A DNA stretch of 55,491 bases from Solirubrobacterales bacterium (GCA_009691195.1 SHVA01000013.1:1-55491), one strand, 5' to 3'; positions 8,744 to 16,945 are shown, numbered from the stretch's first letter. A program made the numbers and translations. The notes: generated by a model not told the origin, from the letters alone.

Positions 8744-9873
8744 GCGCGCCCCCGGACGGCCAGGCCGCGCCCGCCGCCGACTCGGCGAAGGCCGGCGCCA
8801 GGGGAGGCCCCAAGCTGCGCTCGCGTGAGGGCGGCGCCGCGATCCCCCTCGACGCCACCGACAGGCGGCTGATGAACCTGCTGCAATCGAACTTCCCGCT
8901 CGAGCCGGAGCCCTTTGCGTTGGTCGCGGCGGAGGCCGAGCTCGAGGTCGAGGACGTGATGACGCGTGCGCAGCGGCTTCTCGACGGCCGGATCATCCGC
9001 GAGATCACGCCGATCTTCGACACCCGCGCTCTCGGCTACAGCTCGATGCTGGTCGCCGCCCGGGTCGACTCCGAGCATCCCCACCGCCCCGCTGGGATCG
9101 TCAACTCGCATCCGGGCGTCTCCCACAATTACCTGCGCAACCACGACTTCAACCTCTGGTTCACGATCGCGACGCCCCCCGACTCCGAGCTCGGGCTGGA
9201 GGGCACGCTGGAGGTGCTGCAGCGACTCACCGGCGCTGACTCGATCCGGCAGCTACCCACCCTGACCCTGTTCAAGATCAACATGAACCTGGAGATGGAG
9301 GGGGGCACCGACGCGCTCGAGGCCACCGCAGAGGCGGCACCGCCCCGCGAGCTGGAGCCGCAGCCCTACGACGAGAGGGACATCGCCGTGATCCGCGCCC
9401 TGCAGGGGCCGATGGAGGTCGCCGACCGGCCCTACGACGCCGCCGCGAGCGAGGTCGGGATGGACACCGCCGAGCTGCTCGATCACCTGCGGGGAATGGT
9501 CGAGCGCAAGATCCTTCGCCGCGTCGCCGCGATCCTCTACCACCGCCGCGCCGGCTTCTCGGCCAACGGCATGGGCGTCTGGCGGGTTCCCGAGGACCGG
9601 ATCGAGGAGACGGGCGCCAGGATGGCCGCCGTCCGCGGCGTCTCCCACTGCTACCAGCGGCCGACCTACGCCGACTGGCCCTACAGCGTCTTCACCATGG
9701 CGCACGGGCGCTCCAAGGAGGAGTGCGACTCGATCCTCGACTCGATCGCGGACGAGCACGGCTTCCACGGCGACGATCGGGCGACCCTCTACTCCTCCAC
9801 GGAGTTCAAGAAGATCCGCCTCCGCTACTTCACGGACGAGTACGCCGCCTGGGAGGCGGAGCACAGCGGCTGA
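8740..9873 (+). CDS. Fused two-domain siroheme-decarboxylase-like protein (AhbA/AhbB, Lrp/AsnC fold)
   Basis: The 377-residue protein holds two related halves, about residues 35-190 and 205-370. Each has an AsnC-like winged helix followed by an effector-like domain. Half 1 contains VSHNYLRNHDFNLWFT and half 2 contains VSHCYQRPTYADWPYSVF; these are the characteristic motifs of AhbA/AhbB and NirD/L/G/H. Those proteins decarboxylate siroheme to 12,18-didecarboxysiroheme on the way to haem or haem d1. In AhbA/AhbB the two chains form a heterodimer; here they appear fused. Location between hemB and hemL supports a tetrapyrrole role, though a regulatory role is possible. Confidence 0.82.
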   Translation: MSAPPDGQAAPAADSAKAGARGGPKLRSREGGAAIPLDATDRRLMNLLQSNFPLEPEPFALVAAEAELEVEDVMTRAQRLLDGRIIREITPIFDTRALGYSSMLVAARVDSEHPHRPAGIVNSHPGVSHNYLRNHDFNLWFTIATPPDSELGLEGTLEVLQRLTGADSIRQLPTLTLFKINMNLEMEGGTDALEATAEAAPPRELEPQPYDERDIAVIRALQGPMEVADRPYDAAASEVGMDTAELLDHLRGMVERKILRRVAAILYHRRAGFSANGMGVWRVPEDRIEETGARMAAVRGVSHCYQRPTYADWPYSVFTMAHGRSKEECDSILDSIADEHGFHGDDRATLYSSTEFKKIRLRYFTDEYAAWEAEHSG

Positions 9874-9884
9874 CGAGCCGGCGT

Positions 9885-11153
9885 ATGGCTAGCTCAGCGG
9901 AGTTGTACGCCCGGGCCGTCGAGCTGATCCCGGGCGGTGTGAACTCGCCGGTCAGGGCAATGGGCTCGATCGGCCGCGACCCGATCTTCATCGAGCGGGG
10001 CCAGGGCTGCCACGTCCACGACGTGGATGGCAACCGCTACGTCGACTGGGTCTGCTCCTGGGGCCCGCTGATCCTCGGCCACGCCGACCCTGAGGTGGTC
10101 AGCGCCGTCTCCGAGGCCGCGAGCCGCGGGACGAGCTTCGGCGCTCCCACCGAGGGAGAGGTCGAGCTTGCGGCGGAGGTGGTGGACCGCTTCGCCTCGG
10201 TCGAGATGATGCGGATGACCAGCTCCGGGACGGAGGCGTCGATGAGCGCCCTGCGCCTGGCTCGAGCGGTCACCGGCCGTGAGCGGATCATCAAGTTCGC
10301 CGGCGCCTACCACGGCCACGTTGACGGCCTCCTGGCCGAGGCGGGCTCGGGGCTGGCGACGGCGGGAGTGCCGGCCAGCCCGGGCGTGCCCGAGTCGGCC
10401 GCCGCGAGCACGGTCGTGGTCGGCTGGAACGATGCGGAGGCCGTCCGCAGCGCGGTCGCCGACGCGCGTCCCGCCGCGATCATCGCGGAGCCGCTGCCGG
10501 CGAATATGGGCGTCGTCCCCCCCGAGCCGGGCTTCCTCGAGCTCCTGCGCGAGCTCGCCGATTCGAGCGGCGCCCTGCTCGTCCTCGACGAGGTCATATC
10601 CGGCTTCAGGGTCGCGTGGGGCGGGGCCCAGGAGGCCCTCGGGGTCGCAGCGGACCTGACCGTGATGGGCAAGATCCTGGGCGGCGGCCTGCCCGCGGCG
10701 GGCTATGGCGGCAGCCGCGAGCTGATGGAGAGGGTCGCCCCGTCGGGCGACGTTTACCAGGCGGGCACCCTGTCGGGGAACCCGCTCGCCGTCGCGGCGG
10801 GACTGACGACCCTGCGCCGCCTTGACGCTGCCGCCTACGCGCGCCTCGGCGAGCTCACGGACGCTCTCACGGACGCCCTGCGTGAGGCCGCCGAGGGCAA
10901 GCCGGTCAAGGTGGCTTCCCAGCGCGGCCTGGTCACCCTCTTCTTCTCCCCCGAGCCCGTGCGGGACTTCGCCGGCGCCACCGCGTGCGACGCTGGGGCC
11001 TACGGCCGCTTCTGCCGCGCGATGCTCGACCGTGGCGTTTACCCGCCGCCGTCGCAGTTCGAGGCGTGGTTCGTCTCGCTGGCCCACGACGAGGAGGCGA
11101 TCGAGCTGACCGCGCGTGCGGCGGCCGAGAGCCTGGAGGAGGCGCTCTCGTGA
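9885..11153 (+). CDS. hemL: Glutamate-1-semialdehyde 2,1-aminomutase
   Basis: This PLP enzyme makes 5-aminolevulinate from glutamate-1-semialdehyde (C5 pathway). The 422-residue protein has GGVNSPVRA near the N-terminus, the substrate-gate region SSGTEASMSA (113-122), DEVISGFR at 235-242 and the PLP lysine K263 in VMGKILGGGLPAAGYGG. ATG at 9885 is the natural start, 11 nt after the upstream stop; further upstream in-frame codons lie in the previous gene. With hemB it supplies the haem needed by the cytochromes encoded downstream. Confidence 0.97.
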   Translation: MASSAELYARAVELIPGGVNSPVRAMGSIGRDPIFIERGQGCHVHDVDGNRYVDWVCSWGPLILGHADPEVVSAVSEAASRGTSFGAPTEGEVELAAEVVDRFASVEMMRMTSSGTEASMSALRLARAVTGRERIIKFAGAYHGHVDGLLAEAGSGLATAGVPASPGVPESAAASTVVVGWNDAEAVRSAVADARPAAIIAEPLPANMGVVPPEPGFLELLRELADSSGALLVLDEVISGFRVAWGGAQEALGVAADLTVMGKILGGGLPAAGYGGSRELMERVAPSGDVYQAGTLSGNPLAVAAGLTTLRRLDAAAYARLGELTDALTDALREAAEGKPVKVASQRGLVTLFFSPEPVRDFAGATACDAGAYGRFCRAMLDRGVYPPPSQFEAWFVSLAHDEEAIELTARAAAESLEEALS

Positions 11154-11166
11154 TCGTGGTGCCGAG

Positions 11167-11766
11167 ATGAGCGGCCCCGACCAGGCCCTGGCGACGCTCG
11201 CCGCCGAGCTGCGCGGGGACCCGGTGCTGGCCGATCACGTCGAGGACGGGGGCGCTGCGCCCATCCTGGGTGCGCTGGTGGGAGCCGGGCCTCGTGCCGC
11301 GGCCGACCCCTCGGCCTACGCCGTGATCGTCGAGGCGGTCCGCGAGGGCTATCTGCTGCACTACGGTGAGCCTCGCCTGCTCGAGGATGCGGACCCCGAC
11401 CTGAGGCTGCTGGCCGGCGACTACCTCTACGCCCTCGGCCTCGAGCGGCTCGCCGCCCGAGGCGACCTGGAGGCGGTGCGGGAGCTCTCCGACCTGATCA
11501 GCCTTCTCGCCCAGGCCCACACCGAGCCGGCGGCCCCCGACGCCCCCCAGGCGCTCTGGCTCGCCGCCACGGTCGCGGTCGGCGCGGGCGCCAGCGACGC
11601 CCACTGGGAGGCCAAGGCCGCGATGCGCGCCGGCGACGCGGCGGCCCCGCGGCTGCTGCGGGACGCGGCGGCGGCGAGCGCCGACGGCAACGGCATGCGG
11701 GATGCGCTGGCAGCCGCGGCCGACTCGATAGGGTTTGCGCCCCAGGACTCTCCCGCACGTGGCTGA
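11167..11766 (+). CDS. Hypothetical helical protein, possible HepS-like prenyl synthase small subunit
   Basis: The 199-residue protein is Ala-rich, all-helical and soluble. It lies between hemL and the Rieske gene and overlaps the latter by 8 nt. I find no catalytic motif. The segment around residues 77-115, with RLLAGDYLYAL and then ERLAARGDLEAVRELSDLI, resembles component I (HepS) of heptaprenyl diphosphate synthase. The catalytic component (14790) lies in the same cluster behind menG, recalling the Bacillus hepS-menG-hepT order. This assignment is a hypothesis from motif memory and context. ATG at 11167 is chosen because earlier in-frame codons lie inside hemL. Confidence 0.7.
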   Translation: MSGPDQALATLAAELRGDPVLADHVEDGGAAPILGALVGAGPRAAADPSAYAVIVEAVREGYLLHYGEPRLLEDADPDLRLLAGDYLYALGLERLAARGDLEAVRELSDLISLLAQAHTEPAAPDAPQALWLAATVAVGAGASDAHWEAKAAMRAGDAAAPRLLRDAAAASADGNGMRDALAAAADSIGFAPQDSPARG

Positions 11767-12493
11767 AGAACCTCCCAACAGCAAGCAGGGCGCCAACGGC
11801 GACCCCACGAAGCCCTCTCTCGAGAAGGCCGATCCCCCGGGCTACTTCGAGGGCGAGTCCTTGACGCGCCGAAAGGTCTTCACGGTGGCCGTCCAGGCCG
11901 TCGGGGGGATCGCCACGCTCGGCGTCGCGTTGCCGGCGATCGGTTTCGCGCTGGCGCCGGTGTTCGAGCAGGAGGACGTGCCCTGGGAGGGCGTCGGCCC
12001 CGTCACGGCCTTCACCGCGGACACCTACAAGGCAGCGGTGGTCACGATCGTCCCCGACATCGGCGAGGCCGGGAAGACGACCGTCTACGTGCGCCGCGGC
12101 AGCGCCCAGCTCGGGGAGGACCCCAACGACTTCATCGCCGTCTCGACGCGGTGCGCCCACCTCGGCTGCCCCGTCCGCTTCGTCGAGGCCGCGGGCAACT
12201 TCATCTGCCCCTGCCACGGCGGCGTCTACGGCTTTCAGGGTGAGCGCACCGGCGGTCCGCCCGTGCGCCCGCTCGACCGCTTCCAGACGCGCGTCGTTGA
12301 CCCGCAGGGCAACCCGCGTGACGACAACCCCAGGCCCGGCGACCGGGTCGAGGTCGGCAACCGCTTCAGCGTCACCTCCCAGCTCGAGCCGGTACGCACC
12401 CGCGACCCGGGAGAGTTCACCGGCGGCATCTGGGAGTACATCTACCCCCCGAGGCCCTCGGTGCCGCCCCCGCCGAGCAACGCGCCCTTCTGA
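11759..12493 (+). CDS. qcrA: Menaquinol-cytochrome c reductase Rieske [2Fe-2S] subunit
   Basis: The 244-residue protein takes electrons from menaquinol in the bc complex. Cluster ligands are seen as CAHLGC (132-137) and CPCHGG (from 150). One transmembrane helix (about 42-67) follows the twin-arginine sequence LTRRKVF, so export by the Tat system is likely; tatA and tatC lie 4-5 kb downstream. GTG at 11759 is preferred over a TTG 24 nt upstream. The C-terminus extends into a Pro-rich tail ending PPPPSNAPF. The stop overlaps the cytochrome b start (TGATG-type junction). Confidence 0.95.
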   Translation: MAEEPPNSKQGANGDPTKPSLEKADPPGYFEGESLTRRKVFTVAVQAVGGIATLGVALPAIGFALAPVFEQEDVPWEGVGPVTAFTADTYKAAVVTIVPDIGEAGKTTVYVRRGSAQLGEDPNDFIAVSTRCAHLGCPVRFVEAAGNFICPCHGGVYGFQGERTGGPPVRPLDRFQTRVVDPQGNPRDDNPRPGDRVEVGNRFSVTSQLEPVRTRDPGEFTGGIWEYIYPPRPSVPPPPSNAPF

Positions 12494-13329
12494 TGCCCAA
12501 GCTTCCCGTCCCAGCGCCGCTGCGCCGTCCCTCCAAGCCGGGTGAGGGCGGCAACGGCGCGTCGTCCAACGGCACCGAGGGCGGTCCGGGCGGTGGCGCG
12601 ATGGAGCAGGCGAAGCACGGCGCGGCCGAGGGCGCGAGCGGCGTCGCCGGCTGGCTCGACGAGCGCTCCGGCGCCACGGGCTTTCTCACCGGGATGCTCT
12701 TCCGCAAGGTGCCGAAGGGGACCAACTGGTTCTACACGCTCGGCTCCGCGACGATGTTCGCCTTCGCGATCCAGGCGATCACGGGCGTGTTCCTGGCGAT
12801 GTACTACACGCCGTCGGCGACGCAGGCCTACGAGTCGATCACCCACCTGACCAACGACGTCTTCCTGGGGGAGTTCGTCCGCGGCATGCACAAGTGGGGC
12901 GCCTCGGTGATGATCATCCTGGTCTTCCTGCACATGGGCAGGACCTTCTTCTTCGGCGCCTACAAGTACCCGCGCGAGCTCAACTGGGTGATCGGGGTCG
13001 TGCTCCTGATCCTGACGATGGTGATGGGCCTCACCGGCTACCTGCTGCCGTTCGACCAGCGCTCCTTCTGGGCAACCGTCGTCGCCAACAACATCACCGC
13101 CACGGGCCCGGTGGTCGGCCCCTACCTGGCGGACTTCCTCCGCGCCGGGCCCGAGTTCGCCGCCACCACGATCTCGCGCTTCTATGCGATCCACATGCTG
13201 TTGGTGCCCGGGCTGATCGCTGCCCTGATCGGGGCCCATCTCTACCTTGTCGTCAAGCTCGGCACCACCGCGCCGCCGTGGCTCAAGGGCGAGAAGCCCA
13301 AGTCGCTGCGCAGAGAGGAAGTGGGCTGA
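12493..13329 (+). CDS. qcrB: Cytochrome b N-terminal subunit of the bc complex (b6-type)
   Basis: The 278-residue protein corresponds to the four-helix haem-binding half of cytochrome b. The four haem-ligand histidines are H133 (GMHKWGAS), H147 (FLHMGR), H234 (AIHMLLVPG) and H249 (GAHLYLV), in two helices. An Ala/Gly-rich, probably disordered extension of about 60 residues precedes the first helix. Cytochrome b is split as in b6f and Bacillus-type complexes: subunit IV is in the next gene. ATG at 12493 shares one base with the Rieske stop. Confidence 0.95.
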   Translation: MPKLPVPAPLRRPSKPGEGGNGASSNGTEGGPGGGAMEQAKHGAAEGASGVAGWLDERSGATGFLTGMLFRKVPKGTNWFYTLGSATMFAFAIQAITGVFLAMYYTPSATQAYESITHLTNDVFLGEFVRGMHKWGASVMIILVFLHMGRTFFFGAYKYPRELNWVIGVVLLILTMVMGLTGYLLPFDQRSFWATVVANNITATGPVVGPYLADFLRAGPEFAATTISRFYAIHMLLVPGLIAALIGAHLYLVVKLGTTAPPWLKGEKPKSLRREEVG

Positions 13330-13332
13330 GCG

Positions 13333-14043
13333 GTGAAGCAGGCCGAGAAGGAGGACTACCTTCAGAACTACGACCTGCTGAAGAAGAGGGGAAAGCCCTT
13401 CTTCCCCTACGCCGTGCTCAAGGACGCGAGCATGATGCTCGTCGTCTTCGTGGTGGTCGCCGTGATGGCGATCGTGCTGGGCGCCGAGCAGGGCCCGAAG
13501 GCGGACCCGACCACGACCACGTACGTGCCGCGTCCCGAGTGGTACTTCTTCTTCCTGTTCGAGGTCCTGCGCGTCCTGAAGCCGCCGTGGCTGGTGCCGA
13601 TCGCCACGGTCGGCATCCCGACCGTGGCGATCGTGCTGCTGCTGCTGCTTCCGTTCTACGACCGCAACGCCGAGCGGCGCCCCGAGCGGCGCCCGATCGC
13701 CATGATCGCAGCCGTGATGTCGATCTCGGCGATGGCCTACCTCACCTTCCTCGGCGCCAGCGCCGGGACGCCGACCGAAATCGATCAGCCCGCTCCACCG
13801 GGAACTGAGGCCGGACTGCAGGTGGCGGCCCAATCGGGCTGCCTCGCCTGTCACAAGATCGGTGAGAACGGGAATGACGGCCCCGGTCCGGAGCTGACCG
13901 AGATCGGCGACATGCTGCCGCGCGCCGCGATCGCCCGCTCGCTCCAGGTGGGGCCGGCGATCATGCCGTCCTACGCGGAACTGCCGCCCAAGAAGTTCGA
14001 CGACCTCACCGCCTACCTCGCGGCACTCAACGGCAACGAGTAA
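13333..14043 (+). CDS. qcrC: Cytochrome b C-terminal (subunit IV)/cytochrome c fusion of the bc complex
   Basis: The 236-residue protein joins a three-helix subunit IV domain, with the Qo-site motif PEWY at 68-71, to a C-terminal monohaem cytochrome c domain. The haem motif is CLACH at 170-174, and the probable Met ligand is in IMPSYAEL. This is the menaquinol:cytochrome c reductase organisation known from Bacillus. GTG at 13333 follows the cytochrome b stop after 3 nt. The c domain faces outside, so electrons leave the complex through a covalently tethered carrier. Confidence 0.94.
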   Translation: MKQAEKEDYLQNYDLLKKRGKPFFPYAVLKDASMMLVVFVVVAVMAIVLGAEQGPKADPTTTTYVPRPEWYFFFLFEVLRVLKPPWLVPIATVGIPTVAIVLLLLLPFYDRNAERRPERRPIAMIAAVMSISAMAYLTFLGASAGTPTEIDQPAPPGTEAGLQVAAQSGCLACHKIGENGNDGPGPELTEIGDMLPRAAIARSLQVGPAIMPSYAELPPKKFDDLTAYLAALNGNE

Positions 14044-14050
14044 CCCTCAG

Positions 14051-14770
14051 ATGAAGCAGCCCGACCGCTCCTCAGAGGAGTTCGCCGGGGAGGTGCGCGG
14101 CATGTTCGACCGCATCGCCGGCGTCTACGACCTGATGAACTTTGCGATGACCGCCGGGCTCCATCACACCTGGCGCCGGCGGGCGGTCGAGCTGGCGCGG
14201 GTCGGCCCGGGCTCCGACGCCCTCGACATCTGCTGCGGAACCGGCGACCTGGCGCTGGCGCTGCGCGGCGCGATAGGGCCGGAGGGCAAGGTGGTCGGCT
14301 CGGACTTCTCGGAGCCGATGCTGGAGCTCGCCCGGGCCAAGGCCGGCGGAAGGGGCGAGCCCGTCGAGTTCGAATGGGCCGACGCCCTGGAGCTGCCCTA
14401 CGAGGACGGGAGCTTCGACGCCGTGACCGTCGGCTTCGGCGCCCGCAACCTCGCTGATCTCGACCGGGGCCTGCGCGAGATGGCCCGGGTGCTGCGCCCT
14501 GGAGGCCGCCTCGTGATCCTCGAGATCACCCGCCCTCAGCGCCAGCCGCTCGCCTCCTTCTACTCCCTCTGGTTTGATCGCCTGGTGCCCATGCTCGGAT
14601 CCCTCGCGGGCGATTCGGACGCCTACAGCTACCTGCCGGAGTCGGTCCGGAGCTTCCCCGACCCGCACACACTCGCCGCGAAGATGGAGGCCGCCGGATT
14701 CGAGGGGATACGCTGGCTGTTGCTGGCCGGAGGCATTATCGCCATTCACAGCGCGGATCGCGCCGCCTAG
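14051..14770 (+). CDS. menG: Demethylmenaquinone methyltransferase
   Basis: The 239-residue class I SAM-dependent methyltransferase performs the last step of menaquinone synthesis. UbiE/MenG signatures are VRGMFDRIAGVYDLMN at the N-terminus, the SAM-binding motif LDICCGTGDLAL (58-69), and FGARNLADLDRGLREM followed by LRPGGRLVILE. Since the neighbouring complex is of the menaquinol type, menG is the appropriate name rather than ubiE. It is 7 nt after qcrC and 19 nt before the polyprenyl synthase gene. Confidence 0.95.
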   Translation: MKQPDRSSEEFAGEVRGMFDRIAGVYDLMNFAMTAGLHHTWRRRAVELARVGPGSDALDICCGTGDLALALRGAIGPEGKVVGSDFSEPMLELARAKAGGRGEPVEFEWADALELPYEDGSFDAVTVGFGARNLADLDRGLREMARVLRPGGRLVILEITRPQRQPLASFYSLWFDRLVPMLGSLAGDSDAYSYLPESVRSFPDPHTLAAKMEAAGFEGIRWLLLAGGIIAIHSADRAA

Positions 14771-14789
14771 ACCCGACCCAGGCACACCC

Positions 14790-15773
14790 GTGAGAGGAAC
14801 ATCAGCAGTCCCACCCCCGGTCACCGCCGTGATCGACGCAGCTGGTTCCTGGCTGCCCTCGCACATGGCCGAGGTCGAGGCACGGCTGGCTGAGCTGGCC
14901 GTCGGTCACGGCGAGGCGCTCGGCGCGGAGGCGAGGGCGACCCTCTCGGCGGGCGGCAAGCGATTGCGGCCCCTGCTCGTCCTGATCTGCGCCGGCGCGG
15001 AGCGCGCCGAGCACGCCGTCCACGCGGCGGTCGCGGTGGAGATGGTCCACATGGCGACCCTCGTTCACGACGACGTGCTCGACGAGGCGCCGGTGCGCCG
15101 CGGGCTGCCCACCGTCGTCGCCAGGGCGGGTCGCGAGCGAGCGGTCGCCGTCGGCGACCTGCTCTTCTCGCGCGCGTTCGCCGAGATCGCCGGTCCCGGC
15201 GCCGAGCGCCAGGTGGGGCTGCTCAGCGCCGCCTCGATCGGCCTTGCGCTGGGGGAGCTTGCGCAGCGCCGGGACGCCTTCGACACCTCGATCGGTGAGG
15301 AGCGCTACCTCGAGCGGTGTGAGCTCAAGACAGCGGGCCTGTTCGAGTCCGCCTGCCTGGTCGGCCGCGTGGCCGCGGGCGCGCCCGGCGAGGAGGAGCT
15401 CGCGACCTACGGCCGGGAGATCGGCCTCGCCTTCCAGCTCCTCGATGACGTCCTCGACGTCTGTGGCCCCCCCGAGCGCACCGGAAAGGCGCGGGGCACC
15501 GACCTGCTCGACGGCACGGTCACGCTGCCGCTGATCCTGGCGCGCGAGCGGGACCCGGAGCTCGCGGCGCTGTCGCTGCGCTCACTCGACGCCGCGAGCG
15601 CGGAGCGCGCCTGCGACCGGATTGCGGCCACCGGCGTGCTCGAGCAGGTGCGCGACCGCGGCCGAGAGGGTGTCGAGCGAGCCAAGGCGGCGGTTGCGGC
15701 CGGCCCATTCGACGAGGCCGGGCGGCGGCTGCTGGGCCTGGTCGCCGACGGCGTCGTCGAGCGCTACTCGTAG
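14790..15773 (+). CDS. Long-chain polyprenyl diphosphate synthase (menaquinone side chain)
   Basis: The 327-residue trans-isoprenyl diphosphate synthase has GGKRLRPLLV (55-64), the first Asp-rich motif HDDVLD (93-98) and the second at 219-223 (LLDDVLD). GTG at 14790 is chosen because it lies just after menG and gives the normal family length. Pairing with menG suggests it makes the menaquinone tail; chain length cannot be decided by eye. If the HepS-like protein at 11167 is real, this would be the HepT component. The cluster ends here with a strong hairpin. Confidence 0.92.
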   Translation: MRGTSAVPPPVTAVIDAAGSWLPSHMAEVEARLAELAVGHGEALGAEARATLSAGGKRLRPLLVLICAGAERAEHAVHAAVAVEMVHMATLVHDDVLDEAPVRRGLPTVVARAGRERAVAVGDLLFSRAFAEIAGPGAERQVGLLSAASIGLALGELAQRRDAFDTSIGEERYLERCELKTAGLFESACLVGRVAAGAPGEEELATYGREIGLAFQLLDDVLDVCGPPERTGKARGTDLLDGTVTLPLILARERDPELAALSLRSLDAASAERACDRIAATGVLEQVRDRGREGVERAKAAVAAGPFDEAGRRLLGLVADGVVERYS

Positions 15774-15788
15774 CCCGGCGGAACGCGG

Positions 15789-15814
15789 TGATCGGCCGCC
15801 GAGGCGGCCGATCA
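15789..15814. terminator. Strong bidirectional hairpin terminator
   Basis: A perfect 11-bp inverted repeat starts TGATCGGCCGC and closes on a CGAG loop. It lies between the convergent polyprenyl synthase gene (ends 15773) and the zinc-ribbon gene (ends 15849). There is no T-run, as is common for actinobacterial terminators. Confidence 0.8.
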
Positions 15815-15848
15815 GGGAGTCTGCGGGAGTGTCTCTGCGGGTACTGGG

Positions 15849-16229
15849 CTAGAAGTCTTCGGGGAGAATGAGGTCGCCGTGCAGCGCGTCGAGAAAGCGC
15901 TCGCTCTCCTCCTCCATGTTGGCCCGGGTGAGGGCCTTGAGGTCCTCGACCAGAGCCTGGCCGCCGCGGTCCAGCTCCTGATCGAAGCGGTCCACCTCGG
16001 GCTGGCTGAAGTTGTCGGTGCTCCACCACTCGCACTCGGGACAGCGGAGGCTGACCCGCCAGCAGCGGTCGTCCTGCTCGGACCACTTGACCGGCTGGAC
16101 GAGGTCCGAGGAGCATTCGGGGCAGACCTGCATGCCATCGCCGCGCTCGGCCGTCTTGGTGGCGGCGGGGGCGGTCTTGACTGTGCGACGAGGGATGCCC
16201 ATGTGCGGGGTATCGGGAGCTGAGGGCAT
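15849..16229 (-). CDS. Hypothetical zinc-ribbon protein
   Basis: The 126-residue soluble protein has two CPEC motifs (from residues 36 and 63) spaced as in a four-cysteine zinc ribbon, followed by an acidic helical C-terminal half. I do not recognise a defined function; such proteins occur widely as uncharacterised actinobacterial ORFs. ATG at 16229 gives a Lys/Thr-rich lead of about 30 residues; an internal ATG (codon 10) is possible. It is divergent from dcd, with which it shares a 126-nt intergenic region full of ACCCA repeats. Confidence 0.78.
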   Translation of the reverse strand: MPSAPDTPHMGIPRRTVKTAPAATKTAERGDGMQVCPECSSDLVQPVKWSEQDDRCWRVSLRCPECEWWSTDNFSQPEVDRFDQELDRGGQALVEDLKALTRANMEEESERFLDALHGDLILPEDF

Positions 16230-16355
16230 TCCTTTAGACCCAGTTTTTGGTGACATCGCGCTCCGACTACTCATTTTTGGGTGCCAACCACCCAGTCCTG
16301 GGTAGGTCAACCGGCCCTTCGGGGCGACTATGTCTACCCATAGACTGGCGGCCCC
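16230..16355. promoter_or_regulatory. Divergent promoter region with clustered ACCCA/TGGGT motifs; dcd -10 box
   Basis: The pentamer ACCCA or its complement occurs five times in about 100 nt: 16238, 16278, 16290, 16299 and 16336. Two pairs form inverted repeats, TGGGTG/CACCCA (16278-16294) and CCCAG-TC-CTGGG (16291-16302). TAGACT at 16341-16346 ends 9 nt before the dcd ATG and is the likely -10. A 4-bp UUCG-type hairpin lies at about 16314-16325. The arrangement looks like an operator for a repressor acting on one or both genes. Confidence 0.5.
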
Positions 16356-16931
16356 ATGGTGCTCAGTGACCGAACAATCAAGGAGGAGATCGCCGCCGGG
16401 CGGATCGTCTTCGACCCCTACGAGGAATCGCTGGTGCAGCCGTCGAGCGTCGACGTGCGCGTCGACAGCAAATTCCGCGTCTTCAACAACAGCCGCTACC
16501 CCTACATCGACGTGCGGCAGCCGATGGAGGACCTGACCGAGCTGGTCACCGTCGAGGAGTCGCAGCCGTTCATCCTCCACCCCGGCGAGTTCGTGCTCGG
16601 CCAGACGCTCGAGCGGGTGCAGCTGCCGGGCGACCTCGTCGCCAGGCTTGAGGGGAAGTCGAGCCTCGGGAGGCTGGGGCTCGTGATCCATTCGACGGCC
16701 GGGTTCGTCGATCCGGGCTTCGCCGGCAACCTCACCCTGGAGCTCTCGAACCTGGCGACGCTGCCGATCACGATCTTCCACGGGATGCCGATCGGCCAGA
16801 TCTCGTTTATGAGGATGGATGGCGTGGTCGAGCACCCCTACGGCTGCAGGGAGGCGGGAAGCAAGTACCAGGGCCAGGCGGAACCGACCGCAAGCCGCTT
16901 CTACCTCAACTTCAAGGACTCCGGGGACTAG
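16356..16931 (+). CDS. dcd: dCTP deaminase (dUTP-forming or bifunctional)
   Basis: The 191-residue protein is a homotrimeric-fold dCTP deaminase. It opens with [12 protein letters not shown] and carries [20 protein letters not shown] and the catalytic region [19 protein letters not shown], where the Glu is the general base. The C-terminal GSKYQGQ is the nucleotide-closing segment. It supplies dUMP/dUTP for thymidylate synthesis. Some actinobacterial Dcd enzymes also hydrolyse dUTP; this cannot be told from the sequence alone. tatA follows 20 nt later with its own -10. Confidence 0.96.
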   Translation: MVLSDRTIKEEIAAGRIVFDPYEESLVQPSSVDVRVDSKFRVFNNSRYPYIDVRQPMEDLTELVTVEESQPFILHPGEFVLGQTLERVQLPGDLVARLEGKSSLGRLGLVIHSTAGFVDPGFAGNLTLELSNLATLPITIFHGMPIGQISFMRMDGVVEHPYGCREAGSKYQGQAEPTASRFYLNFKDSGD

Positions 16932-16939
16932 TCGCTCTG

Positions 16940-16945
16940 TAGTAT
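16940..16945 (+). promoter_or_regulatory. -10 box of tatA (leaderless-type)
   Basis: TAGTAT ends 6 nt before the tatA GTG. No Shine-Dalgarno sequence is present in the short gap after dcd. Confidence 0.55.
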
